DNA from: Reticulitermes lucifugus
Lineage: Eukaryota; Arthropoda; Insecta; Blattodea; Rhinotermitidae
Length of the DNA stretch: 30,590 bases
Direction: 5' to 3'
NCBI GenBank assembly: GCA_026260175.1
Contig: JAKCWW010000387.1
Coordinates: 32,374-62,963 of the forward strand
Shown: positions 18,975 to 30,429 of the stretch, one piece after another
How the letters are laid out: each line of letters begins with the position of its first letter
Numbering within the stretch: position 1 is the stretch's first letter
Made by a program: the position numbers and the translations under genes
The notes under the pieces: model-generated
Databases searched by the model: none
What the model saw: the letters and a program-made list of their open reading frames with translations, nothing else
What the model was told of the DNA's origin: nothing

Positions 18975-21900
18975 CTATGAAAGTATTTTGTCACATACAA
19001 AATTAGTTTAATTAAACAGTATTAATATTAGGGCTCATACAGTTGACTGATTAAACAGCAACAAATTCATACGTCACCATACCTTCTTCAGACTAAGTAG
19101 TCACAATGCAAGACCTTGCATGTGATTTCCTTTAAGTAAAAGACACAATATTAAAACCTAACGTACGTATAATTTCTGAGGGTAGTTGGTTGCTTACTTG
19201 GTCATTTTACAGTGTTATTCAAATTGCAGATTCAGAAAGAATGAATAAGACAAGATGATTATGTATGGTAATGTGGAAAGGAATAGACAGGAAATGCTTG
19301 TAGACTATTTGAAACTACACAAGATTTGAGGTTCTCACAGCAGTGTTGCTGAAGATTCAAGTTTTCTGGGATGTTACATCATGTAGAATGGTAAATACGA
19401 TTGGTAACTTTAACAATCTATATGGCATAACCCCAGATGAAAGACTGGAATCTTCTACTGCAAACTACTGAACCATCAGCTGTATGAAATAACACAGGAA
19501 TACAACAGATGTGTCCTGTTTAAGATTATACACAGGTGACCTGTGAATAAAGCATGGCTGTATTCCTACTGCACTAACCTACTCAATCCATATTAATATT
19601 GCAGAAATAATGTGTCCAATTAGGGAAGCATGATGTTTCGTGTTAAAGTTGACAGCACAAGACTGACATACACGACAATGAAGACAATGTGATATAGTCA
19701 AGTTATCTTACACACACAGAAGAAAACGGAACCTAATACAACTTCCTAAATAACCTACATTTCATTGTTTACTGGATTACCTTGCGCATGTTTCTGACGT
19801 AACTTATTTAGAATATTTGTTGCATCGAAGCCAGCATTGTCACACAGTTGCCTAGGAATTATTTCAAGAGCTTTGGCAATGGCACCTATTAGCAGCTGCT
19901 CTTTGCCAGCAATAGTACGAGAATAATCACGAAGTAACTTGCTGAGTTCCATCTCAATAGCACCTCCACCTGTAGAACATGCAAAATTTGTGTAACTAAA
20001 AGTGCATTACTGATGTATTTAGAACATGTTGCTGTACAAACGTTATATCAGCTGCATCAAATCAAAATATTTTACACAATTACCATTGCTTTCCAAGTCC
20101 TACAAATCTTGTGGTGTTAACACTTCACACCTGAATTACATGTCATACAGAATTAAGAAGGTGCTGCAACTGTTTCAGCCCTTTCAGTTCTTGACAACAC
20201 ATATCAGGAAAACCCTATATATTTCCAGCTATTGGGTACAGGGACATGAACCAAAAACCATATCAAAGAACACAAATCACACAACTTATAAAATAAAAAT
20301 AAAATTATCTCAATTGGTGTGTATATAATAAAATTAGTGGTCAATTCAGAATATTGTAAAACATTCCATCATTTTTGTCAGTACAAGATATTCCATCAAA
20401 TAACTTTCATAAAAGTGCCCACATGCATGTGTGATTTTCACACATTTTCACAGAAAGACTGCTTTACAGTATATAACTGAATGTGCTGCCTGACAGAATG
20501 TTTTACTTGTCACATGCTGATACACATCACTTAGGCTACTGTGGTCAACTTACTGTGTCAACGTCATTTACAGAACTTGGCACAAATTATGTGTCTAACA
20601 CTGAGAACACAAAGACAGACACGTGCACAAAAGATTGCACACAATTATGACAGGGACCAACAACAGGTCCATGTGCCACAGTTACCAGTCGCTGCAGATA
20701 TATGCTGTAAACCTGGTGTACCCCAACTCAAGAAACTGGCACAATGTACAGCCAGCAGTCACATCTCTTACATAACCCATATGGCCAATGTACTCATCAA
20801 TAACCATGTATTCCCAGATGTCTGTAAGTTGCCTTCTTCTGGTGCAGCATCAGAGTTCATCACTACACAGATCTGCAACCTGCCCTTCCATGTTTGCATA
20901 CTTTTTGAGAATCAATTATGGTACTCCATTCCAGGACTAGATCACATGACACCAGTGTTACTCCAACCTCAGAAGTTCATGTGTCCTCACTGTTATCACT
21001 GACAGTAGGAAATTTGAAAGTATTAGTGGTGGGTGGCCTCCAGTGGCATTAAGACCCATACGAAGCTTTGAGAAAATGGCCATTTGTTTCAAGAGCTGTA
21101 ATAGGTGGAGACAGACAAATGCATACAGCATGGTGATCTCTTAAAACTAATTTCTTTCCTTAACTACAATGAATGTGTATAGTTAAGCTTCTACCAGGGC
21201 TCTATACAATTTAAATAAAATTACTGTGGATTATAGATGCAAGTAGACACAACACTGATTAACCCTCTGGTGCCTGTCAGGTATACCCCTCATTCAGCAC
21301 GATGCTCAAAATGCCAAACATCAGGTATAGATGACGGCCATTTAATTGCTTCTGCCTGCTTATGCAGCTCTGATTTAAATTCCCGTCTCCTACACATCAC
21401 ATTGGGCATTTCATTTTAAGAATAAATGATACATGCATTCCCAAGTTAGTGCATGAATAGTCTCATAGACAGAAGAAATGCAGATCGACCAAGGAAAAGA
21501 TGGAGAGGCCAGCAACCATGAAGACAGAACAAGCCTAGAATGGCTTGCACCCTGCTGCTGCCACTGTCACAGCTGATGATGATAACAGTTAAGGCACTGT
21601 CAACATACCTGCTACAACAGCATCATTCTTTATGGTTCGCCGTACTATCATTATAGCATCATGCAGTGACCGTTCTGTCTCTTCCATGAACTGCTCTGCT
21701 CCACCTCGTAAGACTATGGTGCAAGTCTTGGCGTTTGGACAGCCAGTGAAAATGTTGTACCTGTAAATAATTTATCCAGGACATTTTGACCGTCACCATC
21801 CTCTCCACTGCCACCAATTAAATAAATGCTAATTTAGCTTAGTTCGGTCCTTACATTAATCAGATGTTGGTCTGCTTATCTGGTTACCAACAACTGGGTT

Positions 21901-24900
21901 CTACAGTGCTCAGTATGATATAGCAGGTTGATCATAAACTGGAAGTGATAAGGAAAATGTGATTATGCCCAAACTTATGAACCATCCTGGAATTCACCAT
22001 AAAAACATGTCACAATTCCCAGCCTCTGGATAGGACTCAAATGAAATACATACTCCTCCGTCTTTGTGTCCATCTCCAGAACCTTACAACAGACAACACT
22101 TACCAACACGAAACTCCTTCCATGCATGCAACAGACTCTGCCTACTCAGTTTCAAAGCAGGATATGGTGTGGGCATAAGCAGATGACAGACATTAAAATA
22201 TCAACCTACATACTAAAAGCTTCAAATATATATGAATGCTGACATGTATTTTGCATTCCAAATCTGCGTCATCCTTAGTTTCATAAACCTTCCATTTGGG
22301 TAAATGTGGTATTCCATTACAAAGACTTTCACATTTGGTATTAAAATGGTACGAAGAGTAAAACTTTGTAACCCGGCTCCTCATTTTGATATTACAGCAA
22401 TCATAACTTTTGTGGTGCCAATCCAATTTATATTTTCCAAGTTAACATATGAGTAGTTCTAACTCTTGGCCCCAAGAAATTCATACCAATGGATATCTTT
22501 ACTAATCCAGCAATATTCATTTACAGATCAGCAATACAAACATGGTTAACAACAGAATACCTTTCACCTCCAATCTGTCTCTCTTCGAAGTAATCACAAC
22601 GGCCAAGAACAGAATCATTGACATCATGGGCAGTAGTCATCACGGAACCACCACAAGCTTTCATGGTGCGTCTCAAATCCTCTTCAGGCACGCGGCCTGC
22701 ACAAAACATATCCCTATAAAGAAGAAAAAAACCTGACACCATTGACCAATTCACAGCTGTGAAATCTCATACAGTACTATCTGTTAAATGAACTACTACC
22801 TAGTAAATGCACTGCAAATTTTGAACCAACTCATCTTTCACACGGACCCCACAATTGAACATTACTGCACAAACCCACCCACGCACTAAATCTGAGTCCA
22901 GTCCACTTTACATCCATATAATTCCCAAGATCCAAATCCACATCTTGGTCTCCCATGTTATTACCTCTTTCCATTAACAGTTTCAAACTGAAATTTTGTG
23001 CACAAAATCTGGTCTTAAAACATAATAATTTATTAATTTCAATTATACATGAATGTGTTGCAGCTAGAATTCTACCCTTCTTTCACCCACAGCCACACCA
23101 TAAACTTTCATTACTGACTTCATGCAACATTAGATTTGCCAATAAAAAAATGTATTTCTGTAATCAACCTGGAAATAAAAATGGAATTCTGTAAATAATA
23201 TGGATCTGTGGAGGAAGATAACTGTAAAGGTAAATTGACAGGAAAGGATTAAACGTGATAAATCTTCATATCCATATACCTGTCAGCAAAATACTGAGTT
23301 GCAACATCTCCAATAGGAAGCTTTGACAGAACCACTTGTGCTCCACTCTTGTGGATCAAATCCAGTTTTTCATACAAGATCTTCCATTCTGCATCTACAA
23401 CCCTCTGGTACTCCCTTACACTCTCAACTCGTATTTCTGCATTGTCTCTTTCAGCTTTCAATTCCAACTCAATGTTTAAAAGAGCAATTTTGGGGTGGTT
23501 ATATTTCTTGGGTTGCATCTCAAACCCAGCATAAGAAAATGTCTTTTTAAAGGCCACACCTGCTACCAGTAATGAGTCCTGCAAAAGCAATAAAACATAT
23601 ATAGCACAGTGCTACTATACAAACTTCCTGCACTGTGCACACAAATGAATAGAACCAGGAAATGGATCACAATTCCTTGATCATCCAGGCTGCAGCCTGC
23701 ACTTTCCTGACATTCTTCTGAAACATCAGTGAAACACTACCTCAGTGACACAGCATCTCATCCCAGAAGACCTAAATCCTCAGCAAAACTGCTGTGGAAA
23801 CCTCTCATCTCACATCTCTACATAACTTTCCTTTGTCAATCTGATTTTAAGCCACACTAAATGATTATGAATACTTCACAGGGCCACCATTAAACTCTTT
23901 CATGTACAGTATATCATAAACTGTTTATCAAGTTCTTTGCAGCATGGATGAATTCAGCTGGAGAAAAACAGATTAAAAACAAGGAGAAACACAATTTAAA
24001 ATATCAATGTACTAACCTCTACAGCTCCTCCAGAAACCTTCTTCACACCAATCATATTTAGTGGCAGAAGCTCATCCAACAACAATACTGCATCCACCAC
24101 CATCTTTGCGAAGAACCCCTTCTGCTGACTAACAAGTTTTGAACTTAACGCTGTAGCAGCACATTTCTCAAGCAGCTGCCAATGCTCTTCAGCATTCTTT
24201 CCCTCAATCTGCCCCACAAAGAACACCACATCACGTAAATAATCAGCAGCATTCAAGAGTTCTTTCAAGTGTGTCCACTTTTACAAATGCTGTCCTTGAA
24301 ACATGCACCCACACACAAGTACTGTAACCACTTGTAACAAACTTAAGTTCATCCATCTATGCATTTCACTGGTTTCTCTTAACTTGCTTTTAATGCATGA
24401 ACAGGGCAACACTGTCCCATTAAATGTACATCCTTTTCGTCCGAAACAAAAAACACTGTTCCACAGTGGGCACTGAAAGTAAACAGTGCTCCAGCCACAG
24501 CACAAACCTGTGATATAAAAGGTCGTACGCTAAATGTTAAGGGACAACAGACTTTATAAAGTATTTTAAAATTTCCATCACAAAGTCAGGGTATGAGTGC
24601 TTGTGTTGGTTGGGCTTTCTTTCTGCAAGTGTTTTCTGGTACTTGCATACCTTTGGACACAAACCATCCTGTAGGTTGTATCATAACAGCCCACAATTCC
24701 CCTCCTCATTTCTTGGAAATTACAACAATTACAGCAGATTACTAGACCAATTCTGTTACAATTAATCAATCTCAACATTAGTTACATGTCAACTCCCCCA
24801 GTGCCCCTCTTCCCACATTTTGCCCCTTGTAGCCTTTCACCACTTTTCATAATCTTGTTCCCATTCTCTTTTGAACACATCTAACACACCCTACTTTTTC

Positions 24901-27900
24901 TCATGCACACAACAGCCATATGACCTGGCCTTTTCACTTTGTGAAATGCTGTAGAGTCCTGCATCTCCTAGGAACTGCACAAAGTGAATACTCCATATTT
25001 CCTGTGGGTCCTGAAAAGTCCAAATGCTCTACTTCAATCCCATCACTATAACAATCAATGCCTTTGTGGACTTGTGTTCTGTTCCTATACTACTAATTAA
25101 AAACTAGCAATGTTTTGAAAACACTACAACTACAATTATGCAAGTGTCCAGAGAAGTGACTAACACAACACTACTCAGTAAAGTATTGCCTTACTTCTGC
25201 CATGAGACACCAAAAGATCCCACAATATCACAGTTGTCTTTATTCAATGCTACTGCCTGTTTAAGGTACAGCTCTCAACAGAAACCTTAACAATCTCTAT
25301 AGCACCTTCAGAAAAAGGTTATTCCATGCCATATCAACAAAGCTCATGATGAAACCTAAAAATTTGCATAAAACCTTCAGAGTTATAGGTATCATGGATG
25401 AAAACTATCCACACCAAATTTCAGTGCTCTAAGTGTAACTAATCTGACATACTGATGGTCCTATATTTCCAACTATTCATAAATTTTGGCCAAAAGCTGC
25501 CACGTTATAATGAACTTAACTTTGGTCATAATGAGCCAACGGAGTTAAATGAAGCACATCTGAAAGCTGATTACACGCCCTTCCCATTCACAGGCCTCAC
25601 AGGTTTATTACTGGAGGAAAAAACTGTAAACATCAAGCAAACGTAACTTAAACTTCAACACCAAGATGCTAAAAATGCCAACTTTCCAACACTTGTCCGA
25701 CATTCTGACGTGTTGTACGAATGCATACACTGTCCCAGTTGCTCAAGCCACAATTCAGTGTTTAAAGTGCAGGCTAGCAATACTACCTCAATTTAAGGAA
25801 GAAAAAGAGTATACACTTCCTTTAGCTTACAACAAATTAGTCTCTTCTGTTCATGAGTTCTGGTTACTGGCCTGCATGTTCACACATCCTTTTTACCTGG
25901 CATCACTGCTGATATCATCACTACAGTAAAACTCTTTTGCAGTTAACAGCTGAAGGTAAAGATTTTCATGTTACATCACAGTCTATACGAAGCTTAATGT
26001 ACCCTGATAACATTTCAAAGGCCCAATTCACAAACACGAAACAGTACAGTGAGCACCCGGCCTTTCTGTCTATATACCAACCACTGAAAAAACAGGGAGG
26101 GATGCTACTGGGGGTAATGGCAGAAATCTCTCCTGGATGTAGAAAAACAAAAAAATTGTAAACATTTAGAAAGTATGGACGGCAAAAGTAACACGTACCT
26201 TTACTGCTAAACTGTCGATCCTCTCAACTGCCAGCTGCCTTGCTTTGCGAAGTGCTTTAATGATAATGCGTGGATGAACACCTTCCTCAACAAAAGGTTT
26301 TACCTGCTTCAGGAATTCACCAGCTAAAAGTACCACACTAGTTGTACCATCACCCACCTAGGAATGCAATCACAATTTCATCAAATCATTTTCAAATAAT
26401 CAGAAACTAATTAAGAATAATTACAAGATGTGTGGATGAAATGAAATGACTCGTTTCCCTCAACAGTGAGCCATCAGTCTATCACACCAATTTTTTCTCC
26501 CCAATCATGTGCTCATCTAAGCTACACTCTTGCCAAGGCAAGCACATTCACAGGAGGAACGAGACTATCTACAACTTCTACCATAACAGAACAATCACAT
26601 TTGCAAAGCACTTATTCCTGTTTCTAGTAGCCTCACATATTGTAGCACAAAGGAAGTTGCAAAGTAAAACAGAGACAGCATAATGGAAAACAGTATTTTG
26701 CTAATACCTAACAATTAGTATTAAAATGAACACTAATAATTACTTGTCTAAGAAAGATGCTGGTAGGCCTACACAAATGTGATAAATAAAATCGGGGTAG
26801 ACACCTTATAATTGTCGGATATTTTCTTAATAAAGTGCCCCATGACTACAAAACATAGTACCAAAAATTAGGAACTTATAGTAACTTTTATTTAACTCAG
26901 TCATCGCCTCGTTTTCAGCAACATATTTTTCAATTTTATGGAAAAAGGCACAAATATAACAGCCAGAAAACCTGATAATATCCCACTTTACTTTTATTTA
27001 ATATTCCTTAGATCCATAAAGGTATAACCTTCCGATGTAGAACATGTCACTTAAAAGGATCAATAATAAGAAAGAGTAATAGCTCTATACAATACAATAT
27101 GGAGCCAGTCAAAAGAAGTACATCTTACAACCATATATCATTTGATCACTTCTATACAACCATACACAGGTCATACATTAGAATATTGCAATACAGCAGT
27201 AAAATACAAGAAATAAAATACAGGAACAATCCATGCTTCATTGTGTAATAGATCAAGGACAAAATGCAATAAATACAACCTCAATAATACGGAACAGACA
27301 ACAGGTAACGTACACATAATACAAACCAGAACAACACCAATACTCAAAGGAACAACAAGCAAACAGCAACCATAATGAAATGCAAGTCAAGTACATAACT
27401 ATTAAAATCAAACCACAATATATGGAAATTGATACATGAGATGTATATAATAACATCCTTTACATAAATCATATATTGAAACAATGCATATTTATAATAT
27501 AAGTTAATACATAAACCAAAGTCTTTAGCTTTGTCTCTTAAAAAATTCATCCACAGTATAAAATATATGAGTTAGTGGATAATTTTTCAAGGCAACCTTA
27601 AAACTCTTCACATCATTAGACAAATCTTTAATAGATGAAGCAAGATGATTAAAAATCTTACTTCCAGAGTCTTTTTGAAATAGTGTTAATTTCGAAGACG
27701 GCATATGCAAATCAACTTTTTGTCTTGTTTGAATATTGTGTACATCACAATTAAATTTAAATAAACCTCCATTCATCACAACAAACACTGAGATAGAGTA
27801 AATGTATTGGGATTGTAATGGTAATATATTTAATAGTTTAAACAGATTGTGACATGAATCTTTACTTCTAGAGTTAGTCATAGTTCTAATTATGCATTTT

Positions 27901-30189
27901 TGAATTTTCAACACAGATTTAACATGAGATGACGTTCCCCAAAAGATTATACCATATGTTAGAAGTAAGTCGATGTAAGAAAAGTAAACCATTCTTATTG
28001 TTTCTAAGGACAAAAATGATGTCATTGATCTTATTACATAAAAATGATTTATTTAATTTATATATTAATTGGTCAATATGATTTTTCCAAGACAAGGAGC
28101 TATCCATACTTAGTCCCAGAAATTTAATATTGTAAATATTAGCAATTTGTTTATTTTCATAGCTTACATGTATATCTTATTAATGACTATTTTTTGTTAA
28201 AAACTGTAAAAAATTAGTTCTATCAAAATTTAAGGATAATATATTAGTTTGGAACCAATTATTTATCTTATCAAATACTGTATGAACTTTTGTTTTAAAC
28301 TTCAGAGAATCCTTGTCAATAATAATAATGCTAGTATCATCAGCATATATTACTGGCTTGGATATATCTGAAATTACATTTGGAAGGTCATTAATATATA
28401 AAAGGAAAAAACAAAGGTCCCAAAATCGAGCCTTGAGTAACTCCAAGACGAATTGGTTTCCAATCTGAATAATATTTGTTAAAACTTTTGTTTATTGATA
28501 CTCTTTGATATCTGTTACTTAAGTAAGATCTTATTAATCTATTAAATATACCTTTAATTCCATAAAATTCCATTTTTGAGAGCAGCATGTCATGATTCAC
28601 ACAGTCAAATGCCTTTTTAAGGTCACAAAATATTCCTCCTACTACTGAATCAGAATTTAGGGCATCTAAAATCTCTTTTAACAAACTATAAGTAGCCATT
28701 ATTGTGGATAAATTTTTCCTGAAACCAAATTGTTGATTTACCAAAATATTATTATAATTTAAATGATGAAATTATCTTTTATAATTATTTTTTCAAAACT
28801 TTTTGAAAACAAAGTAAGAACAGAAATTGGTCTATAATTAGATAACTCAGTATTTTTACCACTTTTAAACAGGGGTTTTACCTCAGCATATTTTAAATGT
28901 ATAGGAAATTCACCAGTTGTAAGTGACTTATTACATATATATGTTAATGGTGATATAATAAATGGCATACTTATTTTTTAAATTTTATTGAGTTTCTTGT
29001 TGTCAATGATTTAATAATTTTTTCGATTTCTTTGGTACTTGTATTTTTGAATTGTATATTGGGGAAAGGCTGTTTGAATACATTACTTAAATAACATAAA
29101 TAACAGATCAGTGTTCATAACAATCTATTGTAGTACTTAACCAACCATTCACCTACTGAACAATTTCTATAACTATACAACAACTAATGGCATATTTCAT
29201 TACATCTACATAGCATACCAAAATCAGGCCACTTCCAACCAGCAAGCTACCACATCATTTTCTTCCACATATCACAAAATGGTTAAGGTTTTAATAAACA
29301 AAATTAAACTACAAGCAACAGGCACTGAAAATGTGTAACATACTTCATTTACTACACGCAATTACTAGAACAAACTTACCTCGGCATCTTGAGATTTAGC
29401 AATATCAACCAGTGTCTTTGCTGCTGGATGAACTACGTCCAAGAGCTTCATAATAGTTGCTCCATCATTAGAAATTGTAGACTTTCCTTGATTATTCACA
29501 ATAAGTTTATCCATTCCCCGAGGACCTAGGGTGGTCCGAACAGCATCCACGACTGCTTGGCAGGCACTGATGTTTGATATCAGTTGAGATTTACCCTGGG
29601 AATTCTCCGTACCCTCTTTCAGTAGGACAATTTGTGGTTGCTAGAAATTGCATGATTATTTATGTCATCACAAGAGCTTAACTTCGGTAATTTGTAAAAT
29701 TAATTCAGCAACTCATAATTACAACATAACCAAGAATTTGTTAGAGGCAACAAGTGCATTATCTAAAGTACCAAATAGTATATATTTATTCCGGATTTTG
29801 GGTTACGATATTGTAACGAATTTTTCACTAAAAATAAAAACTGAGAACTACCTCGTTTTAGGCTGTTTACTACTTACAACCAACATAAACTACAAACCAT
29901 CACAGTACATGTATGTCACACTTTTTAAGATCGAAATATTATCGAGAAAATCATAGAGGAAAGAAACATAATACAGTAAGTTACGTGTAATCTGACCGTG
30001 TATAATTTATTTCGATTAAAAACTTGTTTAATAATAATGGGTTATATTCATTTTTTCAATTGTCCACATTTTGAACGCAACGGATATTCCCGACTAAATA
30101 CTGACACAATATCGGTAATCGTAAGGTAATCTAAGACTCATTCCTCTGACGGATGGTGCTTAGATAATCTGATAAAAATTACAAACCAT
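18754..30189 (-). CDS. CCT7: T-complex protein 1 subunit eta (CCT7), nine exons, first tentative
   Basis: The minus-strand exons in order (30187-30189 tentative, 29380-29640, 26199-26357, 24017-24208, 23280-23578, 22561-22713, 21609-21760, 19781-19969, 18754-18974) give 542 residues; human CCT7 has 543. It is one of eight subunits of the cytosolic CCT/TRiC ring, which folds actin, tubulin and other proteins using ATP. Chaperonin motifs seen: GPRGMDK (40-46), SNDGAT (58-63), GDGTT (90-94), the catalytic Asp of SLHDA (390, equivalent to GroEL D398) and VVAGGGAIE (404-412). The tail is Gly/Met/Arg-rich (ending GRGMGRPM), as in other eta subunits. All listed junctions are GT-AG and keep frame. 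No disabling change was seen, so it should be functional. It is convergent with ARMH3. Confidence 0.95.
19321..19395 (-). repeat. Fold-back repeat family, copy E (one end)
   Basis: Contains AAGATTTGAGGTTCTCACAG, CAGTGTTGCTGAAGATTCAA and TTTTCTGGGATGT, matching the left end of copy C on the + strand and the inverse of the right end of copy B. It lies in the last CCT7 intron. Confidence 0.7.
19781..19969 (-). CDS. CCT7: CCT7 exon 8 (residues 407 in part-470 in part)
   Basis: A 189-nt exon, acceptor gttctacag and donor gtaatc. Encodes [20 protein letters not shown], then [20 protein letters not shown] and [12 protein letters not shown]. Confidence 0.96.
19970..21608 (-). other. CCT7 intron 7, 1.6 kb
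   Basis: An open frame of 153 codons on the + strand (20541-21002) is cysteine- and histidine-rich but matches nothing I know, lacks splice or codon support, and is probably chance. A possible LINE scrap lies at 21470-21590. Confidence 0.5.
21470..21590 (+). pseudogene. Possible LINE C-terminal scrap
   Basis: One frame reads [13 protein letters not shown], then a stop, then [10 protein letters not shown], ending in GAT-rich sequence (GATGATGATAA). The GRPRKRW pattern and GAT tail occur at the 3' ends of several insect LINEs. Too short for a firm call. Confidence 0.4.
21609..21760 (-). CDS. CCT7: CCT7 exon 7 (residues 356 in part-407 in part)
   Basis: A 152-nt exon, acceptor ttatttacag and donor gtatgt. 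Encodes [20 protein letters not shown] and [20 protein letters not shown], with the catalytic Asp in SLHDA. The VVAGGG loop is split by the intron. Confidence 0.96.
22561..22713 (-). CDS. CCT7: CCT7 exon 6 (residues 305 in part-356 in part)
   Basis: A 153-nt exon, acceptor tctttatag and donor gtattc. Encodes [20 protein letters not shown] and the eta-typical [16 protein letters not shown]. Confidence 0.95.
23280..23578 (-). CDS. CCT7: CCT7 exon 5 (residues 206-305 in part)
   Basis: A 299-nt exon, acceptor gcttttgcag and donor gtatat. Encodes [20 protein letters not shown], then [20 protein letters not shown] and [16 protein letters not shown] of the apical domain. Ends after two bases of an Arg codon. 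Confidence 0.96.
23716..23815 (+). repeat. Fold-back repeat family, copy F (right half)
   Basis: Contains CTGAAACATCAGTGAAA, CATCCCAGAAGACCTAAATC and CAGCAAAACTGCTGTGGAAA, matching the right halves of copies B and C. It lies in CCT7 intron 4. Confidence 0.7.
24017..24208 (-). CDS. CCT7: CCT7 exon 4 (residues 142-205)
   Basis: A 192-nt exon, acceptor gtggggcag and donor gttagt. Encodes [20 protein letters not shown], then [20 protein letters not shown] and [12 protein letters not shown]. The acceptor was chosen because it joins in frame to AVK of exon 3. A Trp (codon TGG) stands where I would expect Arg by family pattern. Confidence 0.93.
24209..26198 (-). other. CCT7 intron 3, 2 kb, nothing identified
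   Basis: No gene I can recognise. Sequence from about 25310 to 25440 (including GTTATTCCATGCCATATCAA and TTATAGGTATCATGGATGAA) reads like an interspersed repeat, and three consecutive open frames follow to 26161 on the + strand, none of them recognisable. Confidence 0.45.
26199..26357 (-). CDS. CCT7: CCT7 exon 3 (residues 89-141)
   Basis: A 159-nt exon, acceptor gcattcctag and donor gtacgt. It opens with [20 protein letters not shown], the nucleotide-binding GDGTT loop. Phase 0 at both ends. Confidence 0.96.
27070..27524 (-). mobile_element. Probable 3' UTR of the intronic LINE
   Basis: On the minus strand this is T-rich with many stops, like 1171-1440 after the other copy, and ends near a short TATTG repeat at about 27084-27100. 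The exact end and the target-site duplication were not found. Confidence 0.45.
27525..29095 (-). pseudogene. Jockey-like non-LTR retrotransposon RT, in sense in CCT7 intron 2
   Basis: Minus-strand reverse transcriptase remnant spread over several frames. In order it shows the pre-RT block [16 protein letters not shown] (about 29055), the finger block [13 protein letters not shown] and [19 protein letters not shown] (28770-28900), GFRKNLSTI, motif [16 protein letters not shown] (about 28620), motif [14 protein letters not shown], the catalytic YADD at about 28336-28347 and the C-terminal region to [11 protein letters not shown] at 27525. At least three frame changes inactivate it. The endonuclease domain is missing, so the copy is 5'-truncated near 29095, as is usual for LINEs. 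It resembles the element at the window start. CCT7 exons are intact, so it is spliced out. Confidence 0.88.
29380..29640 (-). CDS. CCT7: CCT7 exon 2 (residues 2-88)
   Basis: A 261-nt exon, acceptor tttctag and donor gtaagt. It begins [17 protein letters not shown] and carries [25 protein letters not shown] and [17 protein letters not shown]. It has no in-frame start at its head, so the initiator Met comes from an upstream exon. Confidence 0.96.
30187..30189 (-). CDS. CCT7: Tentative CCT7 initiator ATG exon
   Basis: Residue 2 (Gln) opens exon 2 in phase 0, so exon 1 needs to supply only ATG followed by a donor. ATG|gtttgt at 30189-30187 fits and lies about 85 nt below a TATA-like TTATTTATAG. 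ATG|gtttgt also occurs at 29900-29898, so the choice rests on position only. The donor is weak. Confidence 0.3.
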
Positions 30190-30199
30190 TATGCCGACA

Positions 30200-30300
30200 A
30201 TCCCCTAACCTAACACAAACAGACACTACCCTCCTGAATTCATCCGTGCTTTCAACCAACCACGGATAGGAGCTATAAATAACCCTGTTGGAGGTGCAAT
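30200..30300 (-). promoter_or_regulatory. CCT7: Probable CCT7 promoter region
   Basis: Upstream of exon 2 the base composition changes. A TATA-like element lies at 30274-30283 (TATAAATA on the + strand, TTATTTATAG on the -). Downstream on the minus strand is GTTAGGTTAGGGG near 30203-30214. The TATA match is better on the + strand, so the orientation is not proven. Confidence 0.3.
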
Positions 30301-30429
30301 TGACTAATGGAAACAAAGCCTTGTGGCGTCACAGGCGGCGCCTTCATGCGTTACCGTAACCGGCGCTCAGTGGCTGTGTTTACTACCGCATAGATGGCAG
30401 ACATAGGCAACTCGCGGGGAAAGTTGTCA
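30300..30429. other. GC- and CpG-rich segment upstream of CCT7
   Basis: Richer in CpG than the rest of the window (for example GGCGGCGCC, ACCGTAACCGGCGC), fitting a promoter-proximal region or the flank of the LINE piece that follows. No gene seen. Confidence 0.4.

Noticed and set aside
20541-21002. 153-codon plus-strand open frame in CCT7 intron 7
   Set aside because: No recognisable domain, no supporting splice context, composition like the surrounding intron; the length is within chance for a 30-kb window.
23323-23550. Plus-strand open frames over CCT7 exon 5
   Set aside because: Antisense shadow of a conserved chaperonin exon.
30274-30281. TATAAATA as a plus-strand TATA box for a gene to the right
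   Set aside because: The sequence to the right is a LINE piece on the opposite strand; no plus-strand gene is seen before the window ends.
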